Shown: one piece after another, positions 1 through 8,151 of the stretch | Layout of the letters: the number at the start of each line of letters is the position of its first letter | Position numbering within the stretch: the stretch's first letter is position 1 | Source: Reyranella sp. CPCC 100927 | GTDB lineage: Bacteria; Pseudomonadota; Alphaproteobacteria; Reyranellales; Reyranellaceae | DNA: 64,000 nt | Direction of reading: 5' to 3' | Assembly: GCF_007859315.1 (NCBI RefSeq) | Contig: NZ_VOHA01000032.1 | Span: 19,816 to 83,815 of the forward strand | Notes under the pieces: model-generated | The model's input: the letters and a program-made list of their open reading frames with translations, nothing else | Told to the model about the DNA's origin: nothing | The model's database searches: none | Translations under genes and position numbers: made by a program

Positions 1-2
1 CG

Positions 3-200
3 CTGCTGGACGACCTGGGGGCGCCGTTCGTGTCGACACGGGCGGGCAGCCGGGGCCACATGGGCCTCGGTACTTTCATCGCCAAAACACTCCTGGAACG
101 CACCGGGGCGACCGTGCAGTTCGGCAATCGGCCGGCGGCCGATGGCAGCGGAGCCCGGGTGACCGTGCGCTGGCGCAACCCCGTGTTCCGGGATACATAA
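3..200 (+). CDS. regB: RegB/PrrB/ActS-type sensor histidine kinase, C-terminal end (partial)
   Basis: The window opens inside this gene; the 65 visible codons end at TAA 198-200. They encode the end of an HATPase_c domain, with the G2-box-like stretch GHMGLGTFIAKTLLERTGA, which closely follows the redox-sensing RegB/PrrB/ActS family of Alphaproteobacteria. RegB kinases are membrane proteins that autophosphorylate on histidine and pass phosphate to RegA. The next gene, 47 bases downstream on the same strand, is a clear RegA, which supports the assignment. The sensor membrane region, redox cysteine and H box lie outside the window, so their integrity cannot be judged. Confidence 0.85.
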   Translation: MLDDLGAPFVSTRAGSRGHMGLGTFIAKTLLERTGATVQFGNRPAADGSGARVTVRWRNPVFRDT

Positions 201-247
201 TGTTGTCATCCGTGTGGATCGGATGGCCTGGTGCCAGGGAGGGATGA

Positions 248-805
248 TTGACGCAGGATGCCACGACGGACAAAGCTGCCGAGCGCACCATCCTGATCGC
301 CGACGACGACGCACCTCTGCGTACGCGCCTGGCACGGGCGTTGGAGCAGCGCGGCTATACGGTGATTGCCGCCGGCAGCGTCGCCGAGGCCATGGCCTAC
401 GTCGACAAACCACCAGGGTTCGCCGTACTGGACATGCGGCTGGGCGACGGCAGCGGCTTGGAACTGGTCAGCGCCTTGCGCAAGGCACGTCCCGACATCC
501 GCATCGTCATGCTGACCGGCTACGGCAACATCGCCACGGCCGTCGCGGCCGTCAAGGAAGGCGCCATCGACTACCTTGCCAAGCCGGCCGACGCGGACCA
601 GATCGAAGCGGCGCTCATGGCGACCGGCACCCGCCTGCCGCCGCCACCTTCCAATCCCATGCCGGCCGATCGCGTGCGCTGGGAGCACATCCAGCGCGTG
701 TTCGAACAATGCGACCGGAATGTCTCGGAGACGGCGCGCCGCCTCAACATGCACCGTCGTACCCTGCAGCGCATCCTGGGCAAGCACGCGCCCAAGGAGC
801 AGTGA
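248..805 (+). CDS. regA: RegA/PrrA/ActR-type response regulator
   Basis: This 185-residue regulator has a receiver domain (about residues 13-125) with acidic pocket D19-D21, probable phospho-acceptor D62 in VLDMRLGDG, T90 and K112. A Fis-like C-terminal helix-turn-helix (about 156-178) reads NVSETARRLNMHRRTLQRIL, a hallmark of RegA. RegA proteins control photosynthesis, respiration, nitrogen or carbon fixation genes according to redox state. The start is TTG at 248, chosen because an AGGGAGGG-type ribosome site lies just upstream and the overlapping ATG at 244 is out of frame. It follows regB on the same strand, probably as one operon. Length and domain order match the family. Confidence 0.93.
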   Translation: MTQDATTDKAAERTILIADDDAPLRTRLARALEQRGYTVIAAGSVAEAMAYVDKPPGFAVLDMRLGDGSGLELVSALRKARPDIRIVMLTGYGNIATAVAAVKEGAIDYLAKPADADQIEAALMATGTRLPPPPSNPMPADRVRWEHIQRVFEQCDRNVSETARRLNMHRRTLQRILGKHAPKEQ

Positions 806-1061
806 TCTTTATGCGATCAATCGCTTCATCTGCGGTGCGCGAATCGGCCGTCCTGTCAGGAATGCGCTGAACGATCGGCGCCAACGACTTGAGAACACGG
901 TGGACTTTGCGCCGCGCATAGAGGTGGCACGGCTTTCCTCGTCGCGCTGATGCGAACTTGCCGGGTCTGCCGTTAGGGCGCTCTATGTCGACGGGTACAA
1001 GTGGCGAGCACCTCAACGAACGACCATTCAGGACGGACCACCATCAAGAAAGAAGTTGGAT

Positions 1062-2762
1062 ATGGATTGGGACTCCGGCCAGGAAGTATGCGGTAAGACG
1101 GCCGGAAGGGCACGCGCGCACGCACGCATAGAGGCTGCGCTGGAGAAGCTGTTTCTGGCGAAGACTCCTGTTCTCACACTTGTGCTGCTGGCCGGATTGC
1201 CCACGCTGGCAGCGACGTGGCTTCTGCTGTCGCCAGCCCAGCTGCTGTCACGTGAAATGACGTGGGATCTGTTGTTCAACCTGGCCGGCGCATGGGCTGT
1301 TCACACCGGGCAAACGCCACATGTGGATTTCCACGACCCGCTGGGCGCGCTCAATTTCGCGCTCACCCACCTGGGCTTCTACGTCACCGGCGTCAACCCA
1401 CTGGCCTTCCTGGTCGCGCAGTGCATCGTCCTTGTCTTCACCTTCCTGACCGCCCTGGCCGCAACGCACAGTCGCCTGCCACCGATCCCGGCTGCCGTGT
1501 TCGTCCTCTATGTCTCGGCGTTGGTTCTCATGCCGACGAATGTCGGCGACATGACCAACGTCTACTCCTTCGCGATGTCGTACAATCGATGGTGCTGGAG
1601 CACACTATCGACCTTATGCCTCATCGTGTTCGTGCCACCACGCACAGGCCAACCGGCCTCGGTACTCGACGCAGCGACAGTGGGCCTCCTGCTCGTTGCC
1701 ATGTTCTATCTCAAGCTCACCTATGCCGCGGTCGGCCTGACCGCCCTGATTCTGGCTCTGGTGATTTCAAGTCATATTCATCGCCGGTGGCGGCTATGGA
1801 CCGGCGTTGCCGCGCTGGTTCTCGTCAATGTCGTCGCACCCTACAACCACGCGTACCTGGCCGACTTCTGGCATGCCGTCAACTCGGGCTACGTGCGAAG
1901 CTTCGTGCTCGGCTACGTTCGGCTCTTCTTCAATGACGAGGCCGAGTTCGCCATCCACCTTGGCGCCATGGCGCTGCTGGTGTGGCTATGGCTGCGCGGA
2001 TCGACATCACTGCGCCCCATGGTCGCGGCAGGTTTCATGCTGTGCACGGGCGCGTTCTTGCTGTCGCAAAACGCCCAAACGGCCGGCATACCGCTCGGCA
2101 TTGTCATTGCCTGCCTGCTCTACAGTATCGTGAGTGACATGAAGCCGGCGGCGCGGCCGCTGATCAGAACCACGCTGGTGCTGGCGACGATCCTGCTGTT
2201 TCCCATTCTGTCGATTGGATCGAGCGCTGCGACGATCTTCGGATACCATATGGCCGCCCAGCGGGACGCGCGGTTGCTGGTCGTCGACCACACGAACCTG
2301 CGTGGTCTTGCCGTGCCGCAAGACGAAGACACATCGCCCGACACCATCACCGTGAGCGAGGTACCGCACGAGATTCTCAGCAGCCCCATCCTCAGCTCGG
2401 CGCGCGAAACACGTCCCCGCTACGAGCTTACGCAGGCCGAGTATGTCGAAAGCCTACTCGAAGCCGCGGCGTTCTTCGTTGATGGACAATACGGCCGCCC
2501 CAAAATCTACGTCCTCGATCAGGTCAATCCGTTGCCGTTCATCCTCGGGTACCCCGCACCGCGCGGCATCAATCTGTGGTCGGTACCCGACGACCGACCC
2601 GCCGAGGTCCTTTTCGGTGATGTCGACTATCTCCTGCTGCCCAAGTACCCCACGCACCGACGAGACCTTGTCGCGGCCTTGACCAAGCACAGCCGATACT
2701 TTGCAGCCAACTTTGCCGTTTTTCGCCAGACGCCGAAGTGGACCATTCTCAACCGCCGCTAG
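1062..2762 (+). CDS. Polytopic membrane protein, GT-C glycosyltransferase-like
   Basis: About 566 residues. After a basic N-terminus there are roughly ten hydrophobic segments through residue 390, followed by a soluble C-terminal region of about 170 residues rich in aspartate and proline. The first external loop (WDLLFNLAGAWAVHTGQ followed by PHVDFHDPLG) resembles the acidic loop of GT-C lipid-dependent glycosyltransferases, where an Asp is catalytic; that is a pattern match only. An in-frame TTG at 1056 is an alternative start. No sugar-pathway neighbours are present, so the substrate is unknown. The 3' end overlaps the convergent LOG-family gene by 14 bases. It could equally be a non-enzymatic membrane protein. 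Confidence 0.6.
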   Translation: MDWDSGQEVCGKTAGRARAHARIEAALEKLFLAKTPVLTLVLLAGLPTLAATWLLLSPAQLLSREMTWDLLFNLAGAWAVHTGQTPHVDFHDPLGALNFALTHLGFYVTGVNPLAFLVAQCIVLVFTFLTALAATHSRLPPIPAAVFVLYVSALVLMPTNVGDMTNVYSFAMSYNRWCWSTLSTLCLIVFVPPRTGQPASVLDAATVGLLLVAMFYLKLTYAAVGLTALILALVISSHIHRRWRLWTGVAALVLVNVVAPYNHAYLADFWHAVNSGYVRSFVLGYVRLFFNDEAEFAIHLGAMALLVWLWLRGSTSLRPMVAAGFMLCTGAFLLSQNAQTAGIPLGIVIACLLYSIVSDMKPAARPLIRTTLVLATILLFPILSIGSSAATIFGYHMAAQRDARLLVVDHTNLRGLAVPQDEDTSPDTITVSEVPHEILSSPILSSARETRPRYELTQAEYVESLLEAAAFFVDGQYGRPKIYVLDQVNPLPFILGYPAPRGINLWSVPDDRPAEVLFGDVDYLLLPKYPTHRRDLVAALTKHSRYFAANFAVFRQTPKWTILNRR

Positions 2763-3618
2763 GGCGACCGTTCGCAACGGTCGGCTTGGCACGGCGGGGC
2801 CAGACAAATCCGTCAGGATCGAGCACACCGCGCGCCACCAGTGAGTCCCACGCTTGTTGGGGCGTGTCGACGACGTCGAACAGGCCGAGGTCCTCCCTGG
2901 CGATCACACCCGTCTCGACCAGCCAGTCAAAATTGACGGCCTTGCGCCAGAAATCCCTGCCGACGAGAACCACCGGGGCCCGTCTTCCCTTGCCGGTTTG
3001 CTGAAGAGTCAGGATTTCGAACAGCTCATCGAACGTGCCGAAGCCGCCGGGAAAGATCGCCAGCGCCCGCGCGCGCATGGCGAAGTGCATCTTGCGCATC
3101 GCGAAATAGTGGAACTGGAAGGTCAGTTCCGGCGTCGAGTACCGATTAGGCTCTTCCTCGTGCGCCAGCACGATATTGAAACCGATCGACGGTGCGCCGG
3201 CATCAGCCGCGCCACGGTTGGCCGCCTCCATGATGCCGGGTCCACCGCCGGTGGCAATGACGTTGAAATGCTCACCGTCCTTGGGTGCCAGCGCCCCGCC
3301 CTGCTCCGACGCCAGGCGCGCAAAGGTGCGGGCGCTGTCATAGTAAGGAGCCAGGGCCGTGAGACGATCGAGCTTCGCCACCGCCTCCTTGCCCTGTGCC
3401 GACGCGCGCAAGGCCGCGAGCCGCTCGGGAGAGGGTACGCGCGCACTGCCGAAAGCGATGATCGTCGAGCGGATCTTCCAGTCGCGCAGGATCAGCTCGG
3501 CTTTTTCGTACTCCAGGGCGAAACGCATGCCGCGCAGTTCGTCGCGCCGCAGGAAAGCGCCATCATCGACCGCCAGGGCGAAACTGCGCGAGGATTTCTG
3601 GGGGCTCTTGCTCGACAT
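2749..3618 (-). CDS. TIGR00730 / LOG-family Rossmann-fold protein
   Basis: This 289-residue protein carries both signatures of the LOG family: GGGPGIME (residues 124-131) and PGGFGTFDE (190-198), which bind the nucleotide phosphate and provide the catalytic Glu. Family members are often misnamed lysine decarboxylases; characterized ones hydrolyse nucleoside 5'-monophosphates (cytokinin-activating LOG, PpnN) to base plus ribose 5-phosphate. The extra N-terminal ~50 residues make it longer than plant-type LOG (about 200), nearer the larger bacterial type. It stands alone, convergent with the membrane protein and divergent from the metallopeptidase. The exact substrate cannot be read from sequence. 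Confidence 0.88.
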   Translation of the reverse strand: MSSKSPQKSSRSFALAVDDGAFLRRDELRGMRFALEYEKAELILRDWKIRSTIIAFGSARVPSPERLAALRASAQGKEAVAKLDRLTALAPYYDSARTFARLASEQGGALAPKDGEHFNVIATGGGPGIMEAANRGAADAGAPSIGFNIVLAHEEEPNRYSTPELTFQFHYFAMRKMHFAMRARALAIFPGGFGTFDELFEILTLQQTGKGRRAPVVLVGRDFWRKAVNFDWLVETGVIAREDLGLFDVVDTPQQAWDSLVARGVLDPDGFVWPRRAKPTVANGRPSGG

Positions 3619-3740
3619 GGCGGGGACTCGGAAAAAAGGATATTGCGCAGTGTAACGCCAAAATCTGACCGTCGGCGAACGTCCTGCAATGACAGGAGGG
3701 CGGCGAGTCCGGCTATAATGCCTGCGCGACGGAGGTGGCC

Positions 3741-4703
3741 ATGCGGCTCGACGACACGCCCGAAAGCCAGAACGTAGAGGATTTGCGCGACAGCGACGCC
3801 ACCGGCGGTGGGCCGATGGGCGGCGGCTTCGGCGGCGGCAGCAGCGGGGGTGGTTTCCCGATCCCGATCGGCGGTGGCGGCATCGGGCTGGTCATCCTGG
3901 TCGTGGCGGCGCTGTTCTTCGGCTTCGACCCGATGGCGCTGCTGGGTGGTGGCGGTGGCGGCGGTGGCGGGCAATTCCAGCCGGCGCCGCCCCAGATGCG
4001 GCCGCCGCCGCAAGGCCAGCAACAGGGCACCCGCCCCGGCCAACCGGCGGGACGCGACGATGAAATGCGCCGGTTCGTGGCCCGCGTGCTGGGCAGCACC
4101 GAGGAAGTCTGGGACCAGCAGCTGCCGCGCCAGGCGAACCGGCAATACGCCAAGCCGACCCTGGTGCTGTTCTCCGGTGCCGTGCGTTCGGCGTGCGGCA
4201 TGGCCGACGCTGCCGTCGGGCCGTTCTACTGCCCGGGCGATCAGCGCCTCTACATCGATCTTTCCTTCTACGATCAACTGGCGCGGCGTTTCGGCGCGCC
4301 CGGCGACTTCGCCCAGGCCTATGTGATCGGCCACGAAATCGGCCACCACATCCAGAACCTGCTCGGCATCCTGCGCAAGGTTCAGGAAGCCCAGGGACGC
4401 ATGAGCAAGACGCAGGCGAACGCCGTGCAGGTGCGCGTCGAACTGCAGGCCGACTGCTTCGCCGGCGTATGGGCATTCCACGCCAACCAGCGCCGCAAGA
4501 TCCTCGAGCCGGGCGACGTCGAGGAAGCCCTTACGGCCGCCGCCGCCATCGGCGATGACCGCCTGCAGCGCCAAGCCCGCGGCTACGTGCAACCCGAGAG
4601 CTTCACGCACGGCACGTCGGCGCAACGCCAGCGCTGGTTCACGCGCGGCCTGCAGTCGGGTGACCTGCGCGGCTGCGACACGTTCAACACGCAGGAGCTG
4701 TGA
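3741..4703 (+). CDS. Neutral zinc metallopeptidase, YpfJ/KPN_02809 family
   Basis: 320 residues: a short N-terminal part, a Gly-rich linker (about 22-48), one membrane segment (about 48-62), a second Gly-run and Pro/Gln-rich linker (69-105), then the metallopeptidase domain with HEIGHH at 198-203 supplying two zinc ligands and the catalytic Glu. The architecture matches putative membrane-anchored neutral zinc metallopeptidases (Pfam zinc_peptidase type) whose substrates are unknown. ATG 3741 was chosen because GGAGG at 3731-3735 sits at ideal distance; the in-frame GTG at 3735 overlaps that site. The TGA overlaps the next start as TGATG, so the two genes are translationally coupled. Confidence 0.9.
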   Translation: MRLDDTPESQNVEDLRDSDATGGGPMGGGFGGGSSGGGFPIPIGGGGIGLVILVVAALFFGFDPMALLGGGGGGGGGQFQPAPPQMRPPPQGQQQGTRPGQPAGRDDEMRRFVARVLGSTEEVWDQQLPRQANRQYAKPTLVLFSGAVRSACGMADAAVGPFYCPGDQRLYIDLSFYDQLARRFGAPGDFAQAYVIGHEIGHHIQNLLGILRKVQEAQGRMSKTQANAVQVRVELQADCFAGVWAFHANQRRKILEPGDVEEALTAAAAIGDDRLQRQARGYVQPESFTHGTSAQRQRWFTRGLQSGDLRGCDTFNTQEL

Positions 4704-5188
4704 TGCCTGCGGCGGACGCGCAAGACATCGCGTTTCTGCGCGAGGCGATCCGCCTGTCGCGGAAAAAGATGGACGCTGGCCAGGGCGGACCGTTCGGTGC
4801 GGTGGTGGTGCGCGATGGCGCGGTCATCGCCCGCGGCTGGAACCAGGTGACATCGGCGCACGATCCGACCGCCCATGCCGAGGTCACGGCCATCCGTGCC
4901 GCATGCCAGGCGCTGGGCCATTTCGAGCTGCGGGGCTGCACGCTTTATACCAGCTGCGAGCCCTGCCCGATGTGCCTGGGCGCCATCTACTGGGCCCGAC
5001 CCGATCGCGTCGTCTACGCCAACACGCGCCAGGAGGCGGCCGCCATCGGCTTCGACGACGATTTCATCTACCGCGAGGTGCCGCTGCCGCCGGATGCCCG
5101 CACGCTCGCCTTCGTGCACCTGCCCTCGGACGAGGCGCGCGCCGTCTTCAAGGCGTGGGACGAAAAGCCCGACAAGATCCGGTATTGA
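4703..5188 (+). CDS. Nucleoside/guanine deaminase-like CMP/dCMP deaminase-fold protein
   Basis: 161 residues of the cytidine-deaminase superfamily. The zinc site is complete: HAE at 58-60 and PCPMC at 87-91 (Cys88, Cys91), with E60 as proton shuttle. The C-terminal run FDDDFIYREVPLP and the position of the aromatic residues fit guanine-deaminase (GuaD)-like members rather than the tRNA-editing TadA, but this is a judgement from motif context. ATG 4703 overlaps the TGA of the upstream metallopeptidase and is preceded by GGAG at 4694-4697. The two-gene unit ends in a repeat-rich spacer. Confidence 0.85.
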   Translation: MPAADAQDIAFLREAIRLSRKKMDAGQGGPFGAVVVRDGAVIARGWNQVTSAHDPTAHAEVTAIRAACQALGHFELRGCTLYTSCEPCPMCLGAIYWARPDRVVYANTRQEAAAIGFDDDFIYREVPLPPDARTLAFVHLPSDEARAVFKAWDEKPDKIRY

Positions 5189-5192
5189 ACAT

Positions 5193-5414
5193 GCTCCCGG
5201 GAGCGCGGACCTCCGGCCCGCTCATACCTGGCAAAAGCGAGGCCTCGGCAATCTTGCCGCCACCCACCTCATCCTGGCTGTCGTTCACACATTGTCACTG
5301 CGATTGAACCGCGAGAAACACGATTATTCCTGGGAGCGCGGGCGTCCCGCCCGCTCATGTCGGGCGAAAGCAAAGCTTTCGCCTTGATGCGGGCGGGACG
5401 CCCGCGCTCCCAGG
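5193..5414. repeat. REP-like nested palindrome with a decayed tandem copy
   Basis: Positions 5329-5354 and 5389-5414 are perfect 26-base inverted arms beginning CCTGGGAGCGCGGGCG. Inside them is a second perfect stem, GGCGAAAGC/GCTTTCGCC with an AAA loop. A diverged direct copy of the left half (CGGGAGCGCGGACCTCCGGC...) lies at about 5193-5236. The element fills the spacer between the convergent deaminase and LLM oxidoreductase genes and could act as a terminator; its structure also fits a REP/REPIN-type mobile palindrome. Confidence 0.8.
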
Positions 5415-5421
5415 TCAGTGA

Positions 5422-6666
5422 CTACTTGGCGCGGGCCTTCTTCTCGTCACCGAGCGCCGTCGGTACCGCGGCCGATGCCGCGGCAAAACGCGGTGCGGCG
5501 GTGACCTTGAGCGCTTCTGCGGCCGCCTTGTTCTCCATGATCTTGGCCATGATGGCCTGGCCCGCCCGGTCGAACACGGCGCGATTGTCGATCAGGAATT
5601 TCTGCGACTCGCGCAGCTTCGTGACGTAGCCGTTGATCTGCGGAATGACGTAGCGCGCCACCAGATCCCAGCTGCGCATGGTGTTTTCCGGGTTCGCCCA
5701 GTCATGCACGAAGCCGATCACGCTGCCGAAACCACCGCTCTTTTCGTAAACCGACTTGATCATCGCCACGAGATCGTCGGGCGTGCCGATCACCGAGGCG
5801 GCGCCGTCGACGAACGCGGTCTTGTCAACACCGTCGTCGGGCGTGCTGAACGCTTCGGATCCGGGACGCTGCAGCGTTCCAACGATGTATTCGTTGTGCC
5901 AGCGGAACAGGCCGTGCTTGGCCTCTTCGCGCGCCTTCTCGCGTGTTTCGGCGATATGCCAGCTGAGCAGCACGCGCCACTGCTTGCGGTTGACTGTGGT
6001 GCCATGCTTCTGGGCCGCAGCTTCGGCGAAACCCCACTGCGTGGGCAGCGACAGCAGTCCCTGCTCCGACATCGAGCCCAGCGAGATGATTCCGATGCCG
6101 TACTTGCCGGCCAAGGTCATGCCCGAGGGGCTGATCTGCGAGGCGACGACGAACTCCATGTCCTCCTGCACCGGCAGCAGCTGAAGGGCGGCGTCCTGCA
6201 AGGTGTACCAGTCGGTCTTGTGCGTGACGCGCTCGCCCTTGAACAGGCGGCGAATGATGCCGATCGCCTCGTCCTGGCGGTCACGCTGGACCATGGGATC
6301 GATGCCCAGCGTATGCGCATCGGACGGCAGGGCACCCGGACCGGACCCGAAGATGGCACGGCCGCCGGTCATATGGTCGAGCTGCACCATGCGCTGCGCG
6401 ACATTGTACGGGTGGTGATAGGGCAGCGAGATGACGCCGGTGCCGAGCTTGATCCGCTTGGTGCGTTCGCCCGCCACCGCCAGGAACATCTCGGGCGACG
6501 CGATCATCTCCCAGCCGGACGAGTGGTGTTCGCCGCACCAGAATTCGTCGAAGCCCAGTTCGTCGATGTGCTCGACGAACTTCAGGTCACGGCGGAACTG
6601 CAGGACGGGATTTTCCCCGATGGGATGATGGGGAGCGAGGAACGCACCAAAGCCGAGACGCGTCAT
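5422..6666 (-). CDS. LLM class flavin-dependent oxidoreductase
   Basis: This 414-residue protein belongs to the bacterial luciferase-like monooxygenase superfamily: the N-terminus MTRLGFGAFLAPHHPIGENP, the FDEFWCGEHHSSGWE strand, RTKRIKLGTGVISLPYHHPY and GRAIFGSGPGALPSDA are typical of the fold. Such enzymes use FMNH2 and O2 to oxidise or desulfonate small organics; the substrate is not evident. ATG 6666 is favoured over upstream starts because AGGAGGT lies five to ten bases before it. It follows the acyl-CoA dehydrogenase gene by 67 bases on the same strand, and the pair probably forms an operon for degrading an acyl compound. It is a paralogue, by family, of the gene at 9972. Confidence 0.9.
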   Translation of the reverse strand: MTRLGFGAFLAPHHPIGENPVLQFRRDLKFVEHIDELGFDEFWCGEHHSSGWEMIASPEMFLAVAGERTKRIKLGTGVISLPYHHPYNVAQRMVQLDHMTGGRAIFGSGPGALPSDAHTLGIDPMVQRDRQDEAIGIIRRLFKGERVTHKTDWYTLQDAALQLLPVQEDMEFVVASQISPSGMTLAGKYGIGIISLGSMSEQGLLSLPTQWGFAEAAAQKHGTTVNRKQWRVLLSWHIAETREKAREEAKHGLFRWHNEYIVGTLQRPGSEAFSTPDDGVDKTAFVDGAASVIGTPDDLVAMIKSVYEKSGGFGSVIGFVHDWANPENTMRSWDLVARYVIPQINGYVTKLRESQKFLIDNRAVFDRAGQAIMAKIMENKAAAEALKVTAAPRFAAASAAVPTALGDEKKARAK

Positions 6667-6733
6667 GACAACCTCCTGACCTGATGGGAATGAGGCGGCC
6701 GCCATGGCTCGGCCGCACCTGTGCCCCATCTCT

Positions 6734-8023
6734 CTACGCTGCCGCGACCTCGCTCTCAATCAGATCGCCCAATTTCGCGATCGCCGCTTCGCGCAGATGA
6801 GGGCCGTACTGGGTCGGGAACAGCTGGTTGGTCCCGTGATAGTCGCGCAGTACCTGCCGCGCCACGGTGATCTTGTGCACTTCCGTCGGTCCGTCGGCGA
6901 GGCCCATGTGGAAGCTTTCGATCACCTGTTCGGCGAACGGCATGTCCGGCGTCACGCCCAGCGAGCCATGCAGATGCAGCGCCCGGGCTGCAACATCGTG
7001 AAAGACCTTCGGCATCAGTGCCTTCACCGCCGAGATGTCTTTGCGAACCTGGCGATAGTCCTTGTACTTGTCGATCTTCCATGCGGTCTGCAGTACCAGC
7101 AGGCGAAACTGCTCGATCTCCATCCAACTGTCGGCGATCTTTTCCTGGACCATCTGCTTGTCAGCCAGCAGAGAGCCCTGGGTTTCGCGTGACAACACCC
7201 GTTCGCACATCATGTCGAACGACTTCTTCACCTGGCCGATGGTGCGCATCGCGTGGTGGATGCGGCCGCCGCCGAGGCGGGTCTGGGCCACGACGAAACC
7301 GTCACCGCGCTCGCCCAGCATGTGGTCGCGGGGAATCCGCACGTTGTTGTAGCGCAGATAGGCGTGGCCGGGTTGTGCGTGATGGCCGACAGGCATGTTG
7401 CGGATCATCTCGATGCCGGGCGTCTCGGCCGGCACGATGAACTGCGACAGGCGGCGATAGGGTGGCGCCTGAGGATCAGTCACCGCCATGACGATCAGGA
7501 AGCTCGCGAGATGGGCATGGGACGAGAACCACTTCTCGCCGTTGATCACCCATTGATCGCCGTCCAGCTCCGCGCGGCAGGTGAAGACCTTGGGATCGGC
7601 GCCGCCCTGCGGCTCGGTCATCGAGAAGCACGAGACGATCTCGTTATCCAGCAGGGGCTTGAGGTACTTCCGCTTCTGCTCGGCCGTGCCGTAGTGGGCC
7701 AGGATCTCGGCATTGCCGCTGTCCGGCGCCTGGCAGCCGAAGACGATCGGCCCGAAGCGCGAGCGTCCGAGGATTTCATTGAGCAGACCAAGCTTCACCT
7801 GGCCGTAGCCCTGGCCGCCCAGCTCCGAGCCGAGATGGCAGGCCCACAGTCCCTGGCGCCGCACCTCGGCCTGCAACGGCTTGACCGCCTTGTTCCGCTT
7901 CTCGTTCCTGACGTCATAGGTCTGGACACCGAGATGATCGAGCGGCTCGACCTCCTCTTTCACAAAACGCGTCACCCAATCCAGCTTCTCCTGGTAGTCG
8001 GGATCGGTTTCGAAACTCCACAT
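6734..8023 (-). CDS. Acyl-CoA dehydrogenase family protein
   Basis: 429 residues with the acyl-CoA dehydrogenase order: helical N-domain, middle beta domain containing CFSMTEPQGGADP and WVINGEKWFSSHA (FAD and substrate contacts), then the C-terminal helical domain with LHGSLGVTPDMPF. The family abstracts the alpha proton of an acyl-CoA and passes electrons via FAD to ETF. The subgroup looks like the larger plant-peroxisomal/ACAD10-11-like type, but the chain length cannot be told. The start ATG 8023 is preceded by a GAGAGA site; an extended frame to 8065 lacks family similarity. It is first in an operon with the LLM oxidoreductase and is divergent from a LysR gene, its likely regulator. Confidence 0.92.
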   Translation of the reverse strand: MWSFETDPDYQEKLDWVTRFVKEEVEPLDHLGVQTYDVRNEKRNKAVKPLQAEVRRQGLWACHLGSELGGQGYGQVKLGLLNEILGRSRFGPIVFGCQAPDSGNAEILAHYGTAEQKRKYLKPLLDNEIVSCFSMTEPQGGADPKVFTCRAELDGDQWVINGEKWFSSHAHLASFLIVMAVTDPQAPPYRRLSQFIVPAETPGIEMIRNMPVGHHAQPGHAYLRYNNVRIPRDHMLGERGDGFVVAQTRLGGGRIHHAMRTIGQVKKSFDMMCERVLSRETQGSLLADKQMVQEKIADSWMEIEQFRLLVLQTAWKIDKYKDYRQVRKDISAVKALMPKVFHDVAARALHLHGSLGVTPDMPFAEQVIESFHMGLADGPTEVHKITVARQVLRDYHGTNQLFPTQYGPHLREAAIAKLGDLIESEVAAA

Positions 8024-8111
8024 GGCGTCTCTCTCGCATGTCGTCCATCGCGGCGGCGGGCACATTGGCGCGCTTCATCGCAGCCGTTCCAATTGATTAT
8101 TCTTTCGGGAT

Positions 8112-8134
8112 CGATCCAGAATCTTTATGGATCG
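8112..8134. promoter_or_regulatory. Candidate LysR operator between divergent genes
   Basis: CGATCCA (8112-8118) and TGGATCG (8128-8134) form a perfect 7-base dyad with a 9-base spacer, 17 bases before the LysR start and about 90 bases before the acyl-CoA dehydrogenase start. LysR regulators usually bind dyads in such divergent intervals. The spacing is not the canonical T-N11-A, so the assignment is tentative. Confidence 0.4.
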
Positions 8135-8151
8135 TATAGGGACTGCCCGCC

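Noticed and set aside
5193..5420. CRISPR array in the repeat-rich spacer.
   Set aside because: Only inverted or decayed copies, no regularly spaced direct repeats, and no cas genes in the window.
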